From Zoogloea sp. 1C4 (lineage in GTDB: Bacteria > Pseudomonadota > Gammaproteobacteria > Burkholderiales > Rhodocyclaceae), in assembly GCF_009469605.1 (NCBI RefSeq), contig NZ_SSXU01000004.1, positions 124,001 through 188,000 of the forward strand: a DNA stretch of 64,000 nucleotides, given 5' to 3'. The notes below the pieces were generated by a model. It worked only from the letters and a program-made list of their open reading frames with translations, had not been told where the DNA came from and searched no databases. Positions 1-8,290 of this stretch are shown one piece after another; the first letter of the stretch is position 1, and each line of letters opens with the position of its first letter. Both the position numbers and the translations under genes were made by a program.

Positions 1-293
1 CCCATCATCCCGCCGTCGGCCCCGAGCACGAAGTTGACGGTCTCGGCCATGCCGCGGATCACGTCGGGGATGCCCTCGAGCTGCATCACGAAAGGAAAGG
101 CCTCCGGCTCGGCCAGCGGCGAGCCCCACGGCACGCTGAAACCTTCCAGGGACAGATCATTGACCGGCATGCGCTCGCCATCGATCACCACCCAGAAGCA
201 CACGTTCCCCCAACGCTTGGCCACGAAACGCTGGCGCTTGCGACGCTCACCGCGCGGAACGGCGGGAATGGCAGTCGCGGTCTGAAGCTCCAT
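1..293 (-). CDS. PilZ-domain-like protein (partial, 3' end outside window)
   Basis: The first 97 codons of a gene that runs off the left edge. The start is the ATG at 293-291. The protein shows a basic cluster with an RxxxR pattern (residues 14-18) followed by DLSLEG (residues 46-51), which fits the (D/N)xSxxG motif of PilZ domains. PilZ domains bind cyclic di-GMP through these two motifs. The spacing between them is within the usual range. Several cyclic-di-GMP enzymes lie elsewhere in the window, so a receptor role is plausible. The rest of the protein is not visible, so its output is unknown. The plus-strand reading frame over the same bases is a shadow. Confidence 0.6.
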   Translation of the reverse strand, partial: MELQTATAIPAVPRGERRKRQRFVAKRWGNVCFWVVIDGERMPVNDLSLEGFSVPWGSPLAEPEAFPFVMQLEGIPDVIRGMAETVNFVLGADGGMM

Positions 294-406
294 CACGGCA
301 AACCCTTTCAAAATCTCTGATCCGACAGCTTTGCTCAAAATACAACAAATTCACAAGCAAAACGATATTTTTTACCTAAAAACTCAAATTCATCGGAGGG
401 ACGCGG

Positions 407-421
407 AATTCGATTCGAATT
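407..421. promoter_or_regulatory. 15-bp perfect palindrome, possible enhancer-binding site
   Basis: AATTCGATTCGAATT is a perfect inverted repeat about 123-137 bp upstream of the -24/-12 element at 544-559. A partly similar block, CGAATTTCG, lies at 483-491. The position is typical for a sigma-54 activator site. No specific activator can be named from sequence alone. Confidence 0.35.
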
Positions 422-543
422 TTCGTGGCACCCATCACGGATACACAGAAATTCACATCAACCTGTCGAGAATTTTTACAAACGAATTTCGGCAAACCAA
501 TTTATAAACTTAAGTGATTGATTTAACTAAAACGCCCCAAAGC

Positions 544-559
544 GGGCACGCGTTTTGCT
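544..559 (+). promoter_or_regulatory. Sigma-54 (RpoN) -24/-12 promoter for the PEP-CTERM gene
   Basis: GGGCACG-CGTT-TTGCT matches the RpoN consensus TGGCACG-N4-TTGCW at every position except the first T. The GG and GC pairs have the required spacing. It would start transcription near base 570, about 60 bp before the ATG at 632. PEP-CTERM genes of floc-forming Zoogloea relatives are known to depend on RpoN and the PrsK/PrsR system, which fits. Confidence 0.65.
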
Positions 560-631
560 CAGATTGAGCCAGCAGTCGGGATCGCCCCCATTGCAAAATA
601 TTTTTGACGATTTTCAATCTGGAGTTTTCAT

Positions 632-1297
632 ATGAAAAAACTGCTCGCCTTCGCAGCAGGCTCGCTCATCTCCCTGAGCGTCGTTGCCGCCCCGCTGCTG
701 ACCACCCCTGAAACCCTCTCCACCGGCCTGAAGAACACCAACGGGCTCGACAACCCGCTGACCTTCGCCAAGTTCGACACCGCGCTCGGCACCCTGACCA
801 GCGTTCATATCCAGCTGACCGGCTACGAAGAAACTGGCTACACCGCCACCGACCTGGGCGGCGCCAGCAACACCTTCGTGTTCACCAACGATGTGACCGT
901 CAACCTGAAGACCCTGGCCGGCGACGCCCTGACCACGGTCCTGCCGACCGTCACCGACACCCAGACTGTTGGCGCGAACGGCACCTATTCGAGCGCCGGC
1001 TTCCCCGCCCGCGCCCTGACCAACACCGTCATCGGTCCTGAGGCTGTCTTCCTGGACGCCGCCACCCTGGCGCTGTTCGTTGGCCCAGGGTCCATCACCC
1101 TCAACACCTCCGCCACCTCCGCGAACTCGGTCATCGGCACGGGTGACATCACCTCGACCATCCTGACCCGCTACAACGCGACCGCCAGCGTCTGGTACGA
1201 CTACGAAGTCCCGACCACCCCGGTTCCGGAACCCACCTCCATGGCCCTGGTTGGCCTTGGCGCTCTGGGCCTGGCCGCTGCCCGTCGCCGCAAGTAA
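632..1297 (+). CDS. PEP-CTERM sorted exported protein (choice-of-anchor E type)
   Basis: A 221-residue exported protein. Residues 1-20 are a Sec signal peptide (MKKLLAFAAG..., cleavage after VVAA). The C-terminus has the full PEP-CTERM signal: VPEPTS, a hydrophobic Leu/Gly/Ala stretch, then the basic end ARRRK. Exosortase is expected to process this signal. The body is rich in Thr, Ser, Ala and Asn and resembles choice-of-anchor E proteins, with FDTALGTLTSV near residue 50. It has no catalytic motif. The start has a GGAG ribosome-binding site seven to ten bases upstream. A sigma-54-type promoter precedes it and a strong terminator follows, so it is probably monocistronic. The role is likely in the floc or biofilm matrix, which is an inference from the family. 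Confidence 0.85.
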   Translation: MKKLLAFAAGSLISLSVVAAPLLTTPETLSTGLKNTNGLDNPLTFAKFDTALGTLTSVHIQLTGYEETGYTATDLGGASNTFVFTNDVTVNLKTLAGDALTTVLPTVTDTQTVGANGTYSSAGFPARALTNTVIGPEAVFLDAATLALFVGPGSITLNTSATSANSVIGTGDITSTILTRYNATASVWYDYEVPTTPVPEPTSMALVGLGALGLAAARRRK

Positions 1298-1339
1298 TTT
1301 GCCTTGCCTCCCGGCTTAGTCCGGGATGCGCTGCAAAGC

Positions 1340-1368
1340 AAAAAAGCCACCGCAAGGTGGCTTTTTTG
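1340..1368. terminator. Bidirectional rho-independent terminator
   Basis: A hairpin with stem AAGCCACC/GGTGGCTT and loop GCAA is flanked by A and T runs on both sides, so it can end transcription of the PEP-CTERM gene on the plus strand and of the YebC gene on the minus strand. Confidence 0.9.
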
Positions 1369-1398
1369 TATCCGGCTTCCGCTTAGCGAAAGAACCAA

Positions 1399-2127
1399 TC
1401 AGGCATCGTCCATCGCGGCAGAGGTGTACACCGCCTGCACGTCGTCGAGGGATTCCAGCGCGTCGAGCAGCTTCTGCATGCGCACCGCGTCGTCGCCGGC
1501 GAGTTCGGTGTCGTTGAGCGGCTTCATGGTCACTTCGCCAAACTCCGCCACAAAACCGGCCCTCTCGAGCGCTTCCTTCACTTCACCAAACTGGTACGGA
1601 TCGGTCATCACCTCGATGGAGCCGTCGTCGTTGGGCACCACGTCGTCGGCACCGGCTTCGAGAGCGGCTTCCATCAGCGCGTCTTCCGACGTGCCCGGCG
1701 CAAACAGGATCTGGCCACAGTGCTTGAACTGGAAGGCCACGCAGCCGTCGGTGCCCATGTTGCCGCCGTACTTGTTGAAGGCGTGACGCACATCGGCCAC
1801 GGTGCGGGTCTTGTTGTCGGTGAGGCAATCGACCATCACCGCCGCGCCGCCGATGCCGTAACCCTCGTAGCGGGCTTCCTCGTAGGTGACGCCTTCCAGC
1901 TCGCCGGTGCCCTTCTTGACGGCCCGGTCGATGTTGTCGGCCGGCATGTTCACCGCCTTGGCGCGATCCACCGCCAGGCGCAGGCGCGGATTGAAGGCGG
2001 CATCGCCCCCACCCATGCGTGCCGCAACCGTGATTTCCTTGGCCAGCCGGGAGAAGACCCGACCGCGCTTTTCATCCTGCCGGCCCTTGCGGTGCTGGAT
2101 ATTGGCCCACTTGGAATGACCCGCCAT
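1399..2127 (-). CDS. yebC: YebC/PmpR family transcriptional regulator
   Basis: A 242-residue protein of the YebC/PmpR (TACO1) family, at the usual length of about 240. The N-terminus [15 protein letters not shown] is the family signature. [14 protein letters not shown] and the acidic C-terminal half with FKHCGQILF and DDVQAVYTS also match. The same frame stays open far upstream, but homology begins at this ATG. Family members are cytoplasmic and are reported as DNA-binding regulators or as translation factors for proline-rich stretches. In many bacteria the gene sits beside ruvC; here the neighbour is a divergent DUF853 ATPase, so it appears to be transcribed alone. Confidence 0.93.
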   Translation of the reverse strand: MAGHSKWANIQHRKGRQDEKRGRVFSRLAKEITVAARMGGGDAAFNPRLRLAVDRAKAVNMPADNIDRAVKKGTGELEGVTYEEARYEGYGIGGAAVMVDCLTDNKTRTVADVRHAFNKYGGNMGTDGCVAFQFKHCGQILFAPGTSEDALMEAALEAGADDVVPNDDGSIEVMTDPYQFGEVKEALERAGFVAEFGEVTMKPLNDTELAGDDAVRMQKLLDALESLDDVQAVYTSAAMDDA

Positions 2128-2316
2128 GATTCTGTGTCCTTGGATTGCAACTAAAAGCGGCGATTTTACCCCGCCGCCCGCCCTTCGCGCAGCCCGCGCT
2201 TGCCGCGGATCAATTTGCCAATCATTTTTTGGCGCGCCGGGGCAGATTTCATGCCCGTTGCGGGCAGTTGGCCGATAATTGCCGACTGATCCCATTTCGC
2301 CCACCCGGAGGATTCC

Positions 2317-3843
2317 ATGACCGAGCCCCTCATCATCGCCAAGTCCAAGGACAAGGAAATTGCCCTGCTGCCCCAGCTTGCCAACCGCCACGGCCTGATC
2401 ACCGGCGCCACCGGCACCGGCAAGACGGTGAGCCTGCAGAAGATGGCCGAATCCTTTGCCAGCATCGGCGTGCCGGTGTTCATGGCCGACGTGAAGGGTG
2501 ATCTGTCGGGCATCGGCGCCGCGGGCGTCGAATCGCCCAAGCTCAAGGAGCGCCTGGCCGCCCTGGGCATCACCGAATTCACCCCGCGGGCCAACACCAC
2601 GGTGTTCTGGGACGTCTTCGGCGAGGCCGGCCACCCGGTGCGCGCCACCGTCTCCGACATGGGCCCGATGCTGCTGGCGCGGCTGCTCAACCTCAACGAC
2701 ACCCAGGCCGGCGTGCTGCAGCTGGTCTTCAAGATCGCCGACGACCAGGGCCTGCTCATCATCGATCTCAAGGACCTGCGCGCCACCCTGCAATACGTGG
2801 GCGACAACGCCAAGGACTTCACCACCGAATACGGCAACATCTCCGCCGCGTCCATCGGCGCCATCCAGCGCGGCCTGATGGGCATCGAGGCCCAGGGCGG
2901 CGACAAATTCTTCGGCGAGCCGATGCTCGACATCGCCGACCTCATCCAGACCGACGCCGACGGCCGTGGCGTGATCAACATCCTGGCCGCCGACAAGCTC
3001 TACAACTCGCCCAAGCTGTACTCCACCTTCCTGCTGTGGATGCTGGCCGAGCTCTTCGAGCAGCTGCCGGAAGTAGGCGACGTGGACAAGCCCAAGCTGG
3101 TGTTCTTCTTCGACGAGGCCCACCTGCTGTTCAACGAGGCGCCCAAGGCCCTGCTCGAGAAGATCGAGCAGGTGGTGCGGCTGATCCGCTCGAAGGGCGT
3201 TGGCGTCTACTTCGTCACCCAGAACCCGCTGGACGTGCCCGAGACGGTGCTCGGCCAGCTCGGCAACCGCGTCCAGCACGCCCTGCGCGCCTTCACCCCG
3301 CGCGACCAGAAAGCCGTCAAGACCGCCGCCGAAACCATGCGCGCCAACCCCGAGTTCGACGCCGCCACGGTCATCACCGAGCTGGGCGTGGGCGAGGCGC
3401 TGATCTCCTTCCTCGACGAGAAGGGCCGCCCGCACATGGTGGAGCGCTGCTTCATCATCGCCCCCAACTCCCGCCTCGGGCCGCTCAGCGCCGCCGAGCG
3501 CAAGGCCGCCATCGAAAGCTCGGTGATCTACGGGCACTACGAGGAAATCATCGACCGCGAATCCGCCTTCGAGAAGCTCCGCGGCGGCGCGGCCCCGGCC
3601 GGCAATGGCGGTGGCGCCGCCCCGGCGGGCGCCCCGGCCGCGCAGGAGGAGGCAGGCGGCGGGTTGCTGGGCGGGCTTTCCAGCATCCTGTTCGGCACCA
3701 CCGGCCCCCGCGGCGGACGCCATCCGGGCCTCGCCGAACAGGCCGCCCGCAGCGCGGTACGCACGGTCGGCTCGGCCATCGGCCGCGAGATCGTCCGCGG
3801 CGTGCTGGGCTCGATCCTCGGCGGAGGCGGCCGCCGCCGCTGA
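2317..3843 (+). CDS. DUF853 / HerA-like P-loop ATPase (YjgR type)
   Basis: A 508-residue cytoplasmic ATPase of the HerA/FtsK-like class, DUF853 (E. coli YjgR). Walker A is GATGTGKT near residue 31 and Walker B is [11 protein letters not shown] near residue 265. The Gln-containing sensor region ([10 protein letters not shown]) follows. The C-terminal 100 residues are a low-complexity Gly/Ala/Pro linker and an Arg-rich tail (GGGGRRR). The start has GGAGG eight bases upstream. The substrate is unknown for the family. There is no HerA-linked NurA nuclease next door. A terminator-like inverted repeat and a minisatellite follow the stop codon. Confidence 0.9.
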   Translation: MTEPLIIAKSKDKEIALLPQLANRHGLITGATGTGKTVSLQKMAESFASIGVPVFMADVKGDLSGIGAAGVESPKLKERLAALGITEFTPRANTTVFWDVFGEAGHPVRATVSDMGPMLLARLLNLNDTQAGVLQLVFKIADDQGLLIIDLKDLRATLQYVGDNAKDFTTEYGNISAASIGAIQRGLMGIEAQGGDKFFGEPMLDIADLIQTDADGRGVINILAADKLYNSPKLYSTFLLWMLAELFEQLPEVGDVDKPKLVFFFDEAHLLFNEAPKALLEKIEQVVRLIRSKGVGVYFVTQNPLDVPETVLGQLGNRVQHALRAFTPRDQKAVKTAAETMRANPEFDAATVITELGVGEALISFLDEKGRPHMVERCFIIAPNSRLGPLSAAERKAAIESSVIYGHYEEIIDRESAFEKLRGGAAPAGNGGGAAPAGAPAAQEEAGGGLLGGLSSILFGTTGPRGGRHPGLAEQAARSAVRTVGSAIGREIVRGVLGSILGGGGRRR

Positions 3844-3867
3844 CGCCCCCCCGCCCCGGTTCAGACC

Positions 3868-3972
3868 TTTTTGCTCCCGACCGGGAGCAAAATCGTCCCG
3901 ACTGGGAGCTTTTTGCTCCCAGCCTGGAGCGGAATCATCCCAACCGGGCGCTTTCTGCTCCCATCGGTCCAG
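3868..3972. repeat. 21-bp tandem repeat (five units, 42-bp higher-order period)
   Basis: Five consecutive 21-bp units start at 3868, 3889, 3910, 3931 and 3952. Units one, three and five begin TTTTTGCTCCC or TTTCTGCTCCC; units two and four begin with AAAATC or GGAATC followed by GTCCC or ATCCC. This gives a 42-bp super-repeat. GGGAGC and GCTCCC alternate, so the RNA or single strand can fold into several hairpins. It lies in the gap after the DUF853 gene. Confidence 0.8.
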
Positions 3973-4011
3973 CCCCGCAAACCAGGCACATCCCCTTGGT
4001 GAGGCTCGAAC

Positions 4012-4076
4012 TGTAGGTCGGACTTCAGTCCGACAAGACGCTGCACCCACGTCGTCGGACTGAAGTCCGACCTACA
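4012..4076. repeat. REP-like inverted repeat pair
   Basis: A 23-base arm at 4012-4034 (TGTAGGTCGGACTTCAGTCC then GAC) is repeated exactly in inverse orientation at 4054-4076, with 19 bases between. Each arm is itself a small hairpin (GTCGGACT/AGTCCGAC). This looks like a paired REP (BIME-like) element. It sits between convergent genes, so it may also stop transcription in both directions. Confidence 0.85.
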
Positions 4077-4095
4077 ACCTGATCTGCACGTCCCC

Positions 4096-4815
4096 CTAAT
4101 CCCACACGCCAAGCGCGACGAGCTGTTTGGTCGCCGCCTCCCTCCAGCCGCGGTTGGCCGCCGGGCTGGCCGGGCTGGGGTGGAGCACGCGGCCGAACTT
4201 CACCGGCATTCCGCCCAGCGCCTCCCGGGCGCGCTGTTCGGCCCAGGCGCCGACGCCGATCACCCAGTCGGGCTCAAGCGCCTCGGCCACGCGGCGCAGG
4301 TGGGCGTCGCAGGCCGCCAGCAGCGGGCCCTGCTCGGCCGCCGGGAGCTTGTCGGGCGTGAGGTTGCGGCCGTTGTCGAAGAAGGCGAGCGGGCAGTAGT
4401 TGGCCACAAAGTGATCGGCAAAGAAGGCCTCGGCGCTGCCGAAACGCTCGGCAAATAGCCCCCACAGGCGCCGCCCGCTCACCTCGGAGCGCGGGCAGGC
4501 GAAGCCCTCGATGGGGCGTTTGGGGTTCTCGACCGCGGGCTTCGTCACCGCCGCCTCGATGCCCATCCAGTCGCGCACCGCGGCGATCTCGCCGAAGGGC
4601 ACGCCGGTCTGCACCATGCCGAAGGGGCCGGGGTTCATGCCCACGAAGATCACCTTCTTCTTGCCCTGGCCAAAGCGCTGCAGGTACAGCGCGTTGGGCG
4701 CCCAGGCGTAGTCGAGGGGGTTGTACACGTGGCTGACCGGCGCGGCGAAGCGCATCGGGTCGAGGGTGTCGCACAGGCTGCGGGCGGCGGATTCGAGGGG
4801 CGTCATGATGGGCAT
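4096..4815 (-). CDS. SMUG1-type single-strand-selective uracil-DNA glycosylase
   Basis: A 239-residue base-excision repair enzyme of UDG family 3. Motif 1 is GMNPGPFGMVQTGVPFG (near residue 60), where the Asn is the expected catalytic position. Motif 2 is HPSPASPAANRGW near the C-terminus, with the uracil-contacting His and the intercalating loop. It would remove uracil or hydroxymethyluracil from DNA. The ATG at 4815 lies ten bases past the stop of the upstream AmpG-like gene, so the two are probably co-transcribed. A second ATG at 4806 is also possible. Confidence 0.9.
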   Translation of the reverse strand: MPIMTPLESAARSLCDTLDPMRFAAPVSHVYNPLDYAWAPNALYLQRFGQGKKKVIFVGMNPGPFGMVQTGVPFGEIAAVRDWMGIEAAVTKPAVENPKRPIEGFACPRSEVSGRRLWGLFAERFGSAEAFFADHFVANYCPLAFFDNGRNLTPDKLPAAEQGPLLAACDAHLRRVAEALEPDWVIGVGAWAEQRAREALGGMPVKFGRVLHPSPASPAANRGWREAATKQLVALGVWD

Positions 4816-4825
4816 CAATGGAAAA

Positions 4826-6088
4826 TCAGGCGACGGCCGCGGGCGTCTCGCGCCACGGCGCCACCTTGAACAGCAGCAGCATGCCGGGCACCGCCAGCAC
4901 GCCGCACAGCAGGAAGAAATCGAACCAGCCGAAGTATTCCACCAGCCAGCCGGCCGAGGCGTTGATGAAGGTACGCGGCACCGCCATCAGGCTGGTGAAC
5001 AGCGCCAGCTGGGTGGCCGTGTAGGCCGGGTGGGTGGTGCGCGCCATGTAGGCCACGAAGGCCGTGGTGCCGAGGCCCACGCCCAGCGCCTCCAGCCCGA
5101 TCACCGCCGCCAGCACGCCCAGCCGGCCGGCGTCGGCCTCGGCCGGGCCGAGCCAGGCCAGCCACGCAAAGCCGAAGATCGCCAGCCACTGCACCACGCC
5201 GAACACCCACAGCGCCCGGTTGATGCCCAGCTTCACCATCCACAGCCCGCCCAGGATGCCGCCGATCACGCTGGGCCACAGGCCGGCGTTCTTGGCGACG
5301 AGGCCGATCTCGGTCTTGGAAAAACCCATGTCCAGATAGAACGGCGTGGCCAGCGCGGTGCACAGGGAGTCGCCCAGCTTGTAGAGAAAGATGAAGCCCA
5401 GCACCACCAGCGCCGAGCGCACGCCGTGGCGGCCGAAGAACTCGCGGAAGGGCTCGACCACCGCGTCGCGCAGGGTGCGCGGGGCGCCCCTGGCGGCGGC
5501 GGGCTCCTTCACCAGCAGCGTCATCACCAGCCCCGGCGCCATGAACAGCGCGGTGACCAGAAACACCTGCGACCACGGCAGGTGATCGGCCAGCACCAGC
5601 GACAGGCTGCCCGGCACCAGCCCGGCGAGCTTGTAGGCATTGACGTGGATGGCGTTGCCGATGCCCAGCTCGATCTCGGGCAGGAGTTCGCGCCGGTAAG
5701 CGTCGAGGACGATGTCCAGGGTGGCCGACAGGAAGGCGATCAGCGCCGTGAGGCCGATCACCAGCCCGAGCTGATGGGTGGGCGACAGGGTGCCGAGCCA
5801 CGCCACCGCCGCCAGCAGGAGCAGCATCGTGAGCGCCATCCAGCCGCGCCGGCGGCCCAGCAGGGGCAGCGCGAAGCGGTCGAGAAAGGGCGACCAGACG
5901 AACTTCCAGGTATATGGAAACTGGATGAGTGCGAAGGCACCTATCGCCTTGAGTGATAGCCCCTCGGTCTTCAGCCACGCCGGAACCAGGTTGAGCAGCA
6001 GGTACAGCGGCAGGCCCGACGAGAAACCGGTGAGCACGCAGATCAGCATGCGGCGGTTGGCGAGGGCGCGCCAGGGGGATTCGGTCAT
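4826..6088 (-). CDS. AmpG-like muropeptide permease (MFS)
   Basis: A 420-residue major facilitator protein with about twelve to fourteen hydrophobic segments. The N-terminus resembles AmpG: GFSSGLPLYLL, the segment WLKTEGLSLKAIG, FVWSPFLDRF, and the loop GRRRGW after TM2. AmpG carries anhydro-muropeptides from the periplasm into the cytoplasm for cell-wall recycling. The start chosen is MTESPWRAL at 6088, because homology begins there; an in-frame upstream extension to 6142 has no family similarity. The assignment to AmpG itself rather than to a paralogue is likely but not certain. Confidence 0.8.
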   Translation of the reverse strand: MTESPWRALANRRMLICVLTGFSSGLPLYLLLNLVPAWLKTEGLSLKAIGAFALIQFPYTWKFVWSPFLDRFALPLLGRRRGWMALTMLLLLAAVAWLGTLSPTHQLGLVIGLTALIAFLSATLDIVLDAYRRELLPEIELGIGNAIHVNAYKLAGLVPGSLSLVLADHLPWSQVFLVTALFMAPGLVMTLLVKEPAAARGAPRTLRDAVVEPFREFFGRHGVRSALVVLGFIFLYKLGDSLCTALATPFYLDMGFSKTEIGLVAKNAGLWPSVIGGILGGLWMVKLGINRALWVFGVVQWLAIFGFAWLAWLGPAEADAGRLGVLAAVIGLEALGVGLGTTAFVAYMARTTHPAYTATQLALFTSLMAVPRTFINASAGWLVEYFGWFDFFLLCGVLAVPGMLLLFKVAPWRETPAAVA

Positions 6089-6216
6089 GGGCGGAACGGG
6101 GAAGCGGAGGGAAGGATGCAGGCCAGCGGTGGATGATAACAATCGGTTACTTGATCTTGCCGCCGGGCCACCGAAAAATGCGTCAATCAGGGTGGAAAAA
6201 TAACGAGGAGACCCGA

Positions 6217-6531
6217 ATGTACACCGTCACCGTCGTGTTCCGGGCAGACCGGGAATACGAATTTCATGTGCACGCCGCCGACGTGGCCAATCTCACCAAG
6301 GCCAGCGCCCAGGACTGGCTCCACGATGAGTTCGACGAGCTGGAATGCACCCCGAGCAACCCGGTGGGCAAGGTGCTGATGCTCGACGTGATCCTCAACG
6401 TGGCCAAATACGGCGGCGAGCAGCGCTTCGCCCAGGGCGGCGAATGGGCGCGGAGCTTCGCCAGCAGCGTCGCGGTGGTGCTCGACCGTCCGGCCGTGCG
6501 AATCGACGTGCCGGGCTTCGTGGTGGGCTGA
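6217..6531 (+). CDS. Hypothetical 104-residue protein
   Basis: A small protein beginning MYTVTVVFRADREYEF with GAGGAG eight to twelve bases upstream of the ATG. It has no signal peptide, membrane segment or recognised motif. The first half is acidic (HDEFDELECT), the second has a short Val/Leu-rich strand pattern that suggests a small alpha/beta fold. The start is well supported, and the codon use is like that of the neighbours. Function unknown. Confidence 0.75.
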   Translation: MYTVTVVFRADREYEFHVHAADVANLTKASAQDWLHDEFDELECTPSNPVGKVLMLDVILNVAKYGGEQRFAQGGEWARSFASSVAVVLDRPAVRIDVPGFVVG

Positions 6532-6707
6532 AACGCCACCCCTGCACCGCGCCGCCCCGAGGCCTAGAATGGCGGCTGGCGACGGCATCCGGCCGTCGAA
6601 CGGGGATGACACGCGGTGGCAGGCACACGGACAGGCAACACGGCCCACGGCTTTCGCCGACGGGCGGATCTGATTTCCGGGGCGCGGCCCCACGCCGGGA
6701 GCCGGCC

Positions 6708-7199
6708 ATGACGCGCCGCACGCCCTGGTGGAAAGGCCCACGGGGCGAATGGTATGTGGTCGCCCAGGGCGGCATCTTCGCGTTGATCGCTTTCGGGCCG
6801 TCGTCGCTGCCGGGCCTGCCGGCCTGGCCGCGAATGCTGGAATTTCCCGGGCGGGCGCTCGGCGCGATGCTGCTGGCCCTTGGCGTGACGATCTGCGCCG
6901 CTGCCGTGCTGCGTCTGGGCCGCAACCTCACGCCGCTGCCCCATCCGCGAGACGACTGCCGGCTGGTGGAAACCGGCCCCTACGGCTGGGTCCGTCACCC
7001 GATCTACTCCGGGCTGATCCTGGCCACCTTCGGCTGGGCGCTGATTGCCCAGGGCTGGCTCACCCTGCTGTGGGCCGCGCTGCTGCTGGTGTTCTTCGAC
7101 ATCAAGTCGCGGCGCGAGGAGGTCTGGCTGCTGGAGCGTTTTCCGGCCTACGCCGACTACCAGCGGCGCGTCCGCAAGCTGATCCCCTTGATCTACTGA
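6708..7199 (+). CDS. Isoprenylcysteine carboxyl methyltransferase-like membrane protein
   Basis: A 163-residue membrane protein of the ICMT/phospholipid methyltransferase-like group. Three to four hydrophobic segments are followed by the conserved region LVETGPYGWVRHPIYSG (residues 88-104), then a hydrophobic pair and EEVWLLERFPAYADYQRRV. The RHP and E..L...FP..Y..Y pattern forms the SAM-binding site of this family. Bacterial substrates are mostly unknown. The start ATG at 6708 has GGGAG upstream. The opposite-strand GGDEF gene ends seven bases beyond, so the two are convergent. Confidence 0.85.
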   Translation: MTRRTPWWKGPRGEWYVVAQGGIFALIAFGPSSLPGLPAWPRMLEFPGRALGAMLLALGVTICAAAVLRLGRNLTPLPHPRDDCRLVETGPYGWVRHPIYSGLILATFGWALIAQGWLTLLWAALLLVFFDIKSRREEVWLLERFPAYADYQRRVRKLIPLIY

Positions 7200-7205
7200 G
7201 CCGCG

Positions 7206-8144
7206 TCAGCCCAGCTCGGCCCGGTTGCGGCCGTTCTGCTTGGCGCGGTAGAGGTTCGCGTCGGCGCGCCGGAACAACTGCGCCAGGGCACCTTCGGCGC
7301 GGCTCATGTGAACACCCCCCACCGACAGCGTGCTCACGCCCCACTCTGCATTGCGCGCATGGGCGATCCCCTGCCTGCACACCGCATCCACCGTGACCCG
7401 GGCGATCTCGGCGAGCGCTTCGGGGGTGCAGCGGGGCAGCATCATCGCGAACTCCTCGCCGCCATAACGCGCCACGAAGGCATCGTGGGCAAGGCGCCGG
7501 GCATTGACCTCCTCGACCACCTTCTGCAGCGTCGCGGCGATCGCCCGCAGGCAGTCGTCGCCCGCCAGGTGGCCGTAGTGGTCGTTGAACAGCTTGAAGT
7601 TGTCCACGTCCATCATCAGCAGCCCGAAGGGCGCGCCGCAGCGGATCGCCTCGCCCCACTGGTGGTCGAGCCGCAGATCCATGTAACGGCGGTTGAACAG
7701 GCCGGTCAGCCCGTCCTGGCTGGCCTGGGCCTCGAGCTTGCGGTTGGCGAGGGAGAGTTCGGCCCGCAGGCTGGCGATGCGCGCCATGGCCTTCATCTTG
7801 GCCTGGACCACGCCCTCGGGGGCCGACTTGGGGATGAAGTCGTCGCCGCCGGCCTCGATGGCCATGACGAGATTTTCCGGGGTGTCGGAGCCGGTGAGGA
7901 AGATGATCGGCGTCCACGCCCATTCCTGGGTGGCTTCGACGGCGCGGATCTGCTTGGCGGCCTCGAATCCGTTCATCACCGGCATCTCGATGTCCATCAG
8001 GACGAGATCGGGCGCCGACGCCTGGAAGCGCTCGACGGCAAGCTGCCCGTTCTCGGCGATGACCACCTCGTGGCCGATCTCGACGAGCCGCGCACCGAAC
8101 ACCGTCGTGATGGTTCGGGAGTCATCCACCACCAGAATCCGCAT
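7206..8144 (-). CDS. Response regulator diguanylate cyclase (REC-GGDEF)
   Basis: A 312-residue cytoplasmic protein. The receiver domain spans residues 1-120 with the acidic pair DD7-8, the phospho-acceptor D51 (LVLMDIEMP) and the Lys in FIPKS. A short coiled helix joins it to a GGDEF domain starting at DGLTGLFNRRY, with the active-site motif RYGGEEF near residue 229. Phosphorylation should promote dimerisation and synthesis of cyclic di-GMP. No RxxD inhibitory site is visible just before the motif, so product inhibition is probably weak. The partner kinase is not adjacent. GGGAG lies just before the ATG. Confidence 0.92.
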   Translation of the reverse strand: MRILVVDDSRTITTVFGARLVEIGHEVVIAENGQLAVERFQASAPDLVLMDIEMPVMNGFEAAKQIRAVEATQEWAWTPIIFLTGSDTPENLVMAIEAGGDDFIPKSAPEGVVQAKMKAMARIASLRAELSLANRKLEAQASQDGLTGLFNRRYMDLRLDHQWGEAIRCGAPFGLLMMDVDNFKLFNDHYGHLAGDDCLRAIAATLQKVVEEVNARRLAHDAFVARYGGEEFAMMLPRCTPEALAEIARVTVDAVCRQGIAHARNAEWGVSTLSVGGVHMSRAEGALAQLFRRADANLYRAKQNGRNRAELG

Positions 8145-8241
8145 ACTCCCTCCCGGAGCGTGTTCTTATATCTAAAGTAATATTAGACGGGAAACCTTTC
8201 GCATCTCTGACGGCATGCGCTGGCGCCGTCCGGGCTGGCAC

Positions 8242-8255
8242 TTGGTGCAGATCAA
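8242..8255 (+). promoter_or_regulatory. FNR/DNR-type box upstream of norE
   Basis: TTGGTGCAGATCAA matches the FNR/DNR consensus TTGAT-N4-ATCAA with one mismatch. Its centre lies about 42 bases before the ATG of norE, which is the distance usually seen to the transcription start rather than to the start codon. Confidence 0.5.
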
Positions 8256-8290
8256 GGCTGGCCGCCCGCCGCCCGCCGATACTCGCGGGC

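Larger units (their letters stand above)
294..631. other. Intergenic region, 338 bp, AT-rich, divergent promoters
   Basis: This stretch is clearly richer in A and T than the surrounding genes and separates two divergent genes. It holds a sigma-54-type promoter (544-559), a perfect 15-bp palindrome (407-421) and a further CGAATTTCG block (483-491). I see no reading frame worth calling. Confidence 0.7.

Noticed and set aside
34-285. An 83-codon plus-strand frame at the left edge
   Set aside because: The minus strand encodes PilZ-like motifs across the same bases, so the plus frame is a shadow.
3868-3972. CRISPR array
   Set aside because: The units are directly adjacent 21-bp repeats with no spacers, and no cas gene is present.
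2128-4050. Upstream extension of the YebC frame through the DUF853 gene
   Set aside because: Only the last 242 codons match YebC. The extension is the antisense of the DUF853 gene and includes the tandem repeat.
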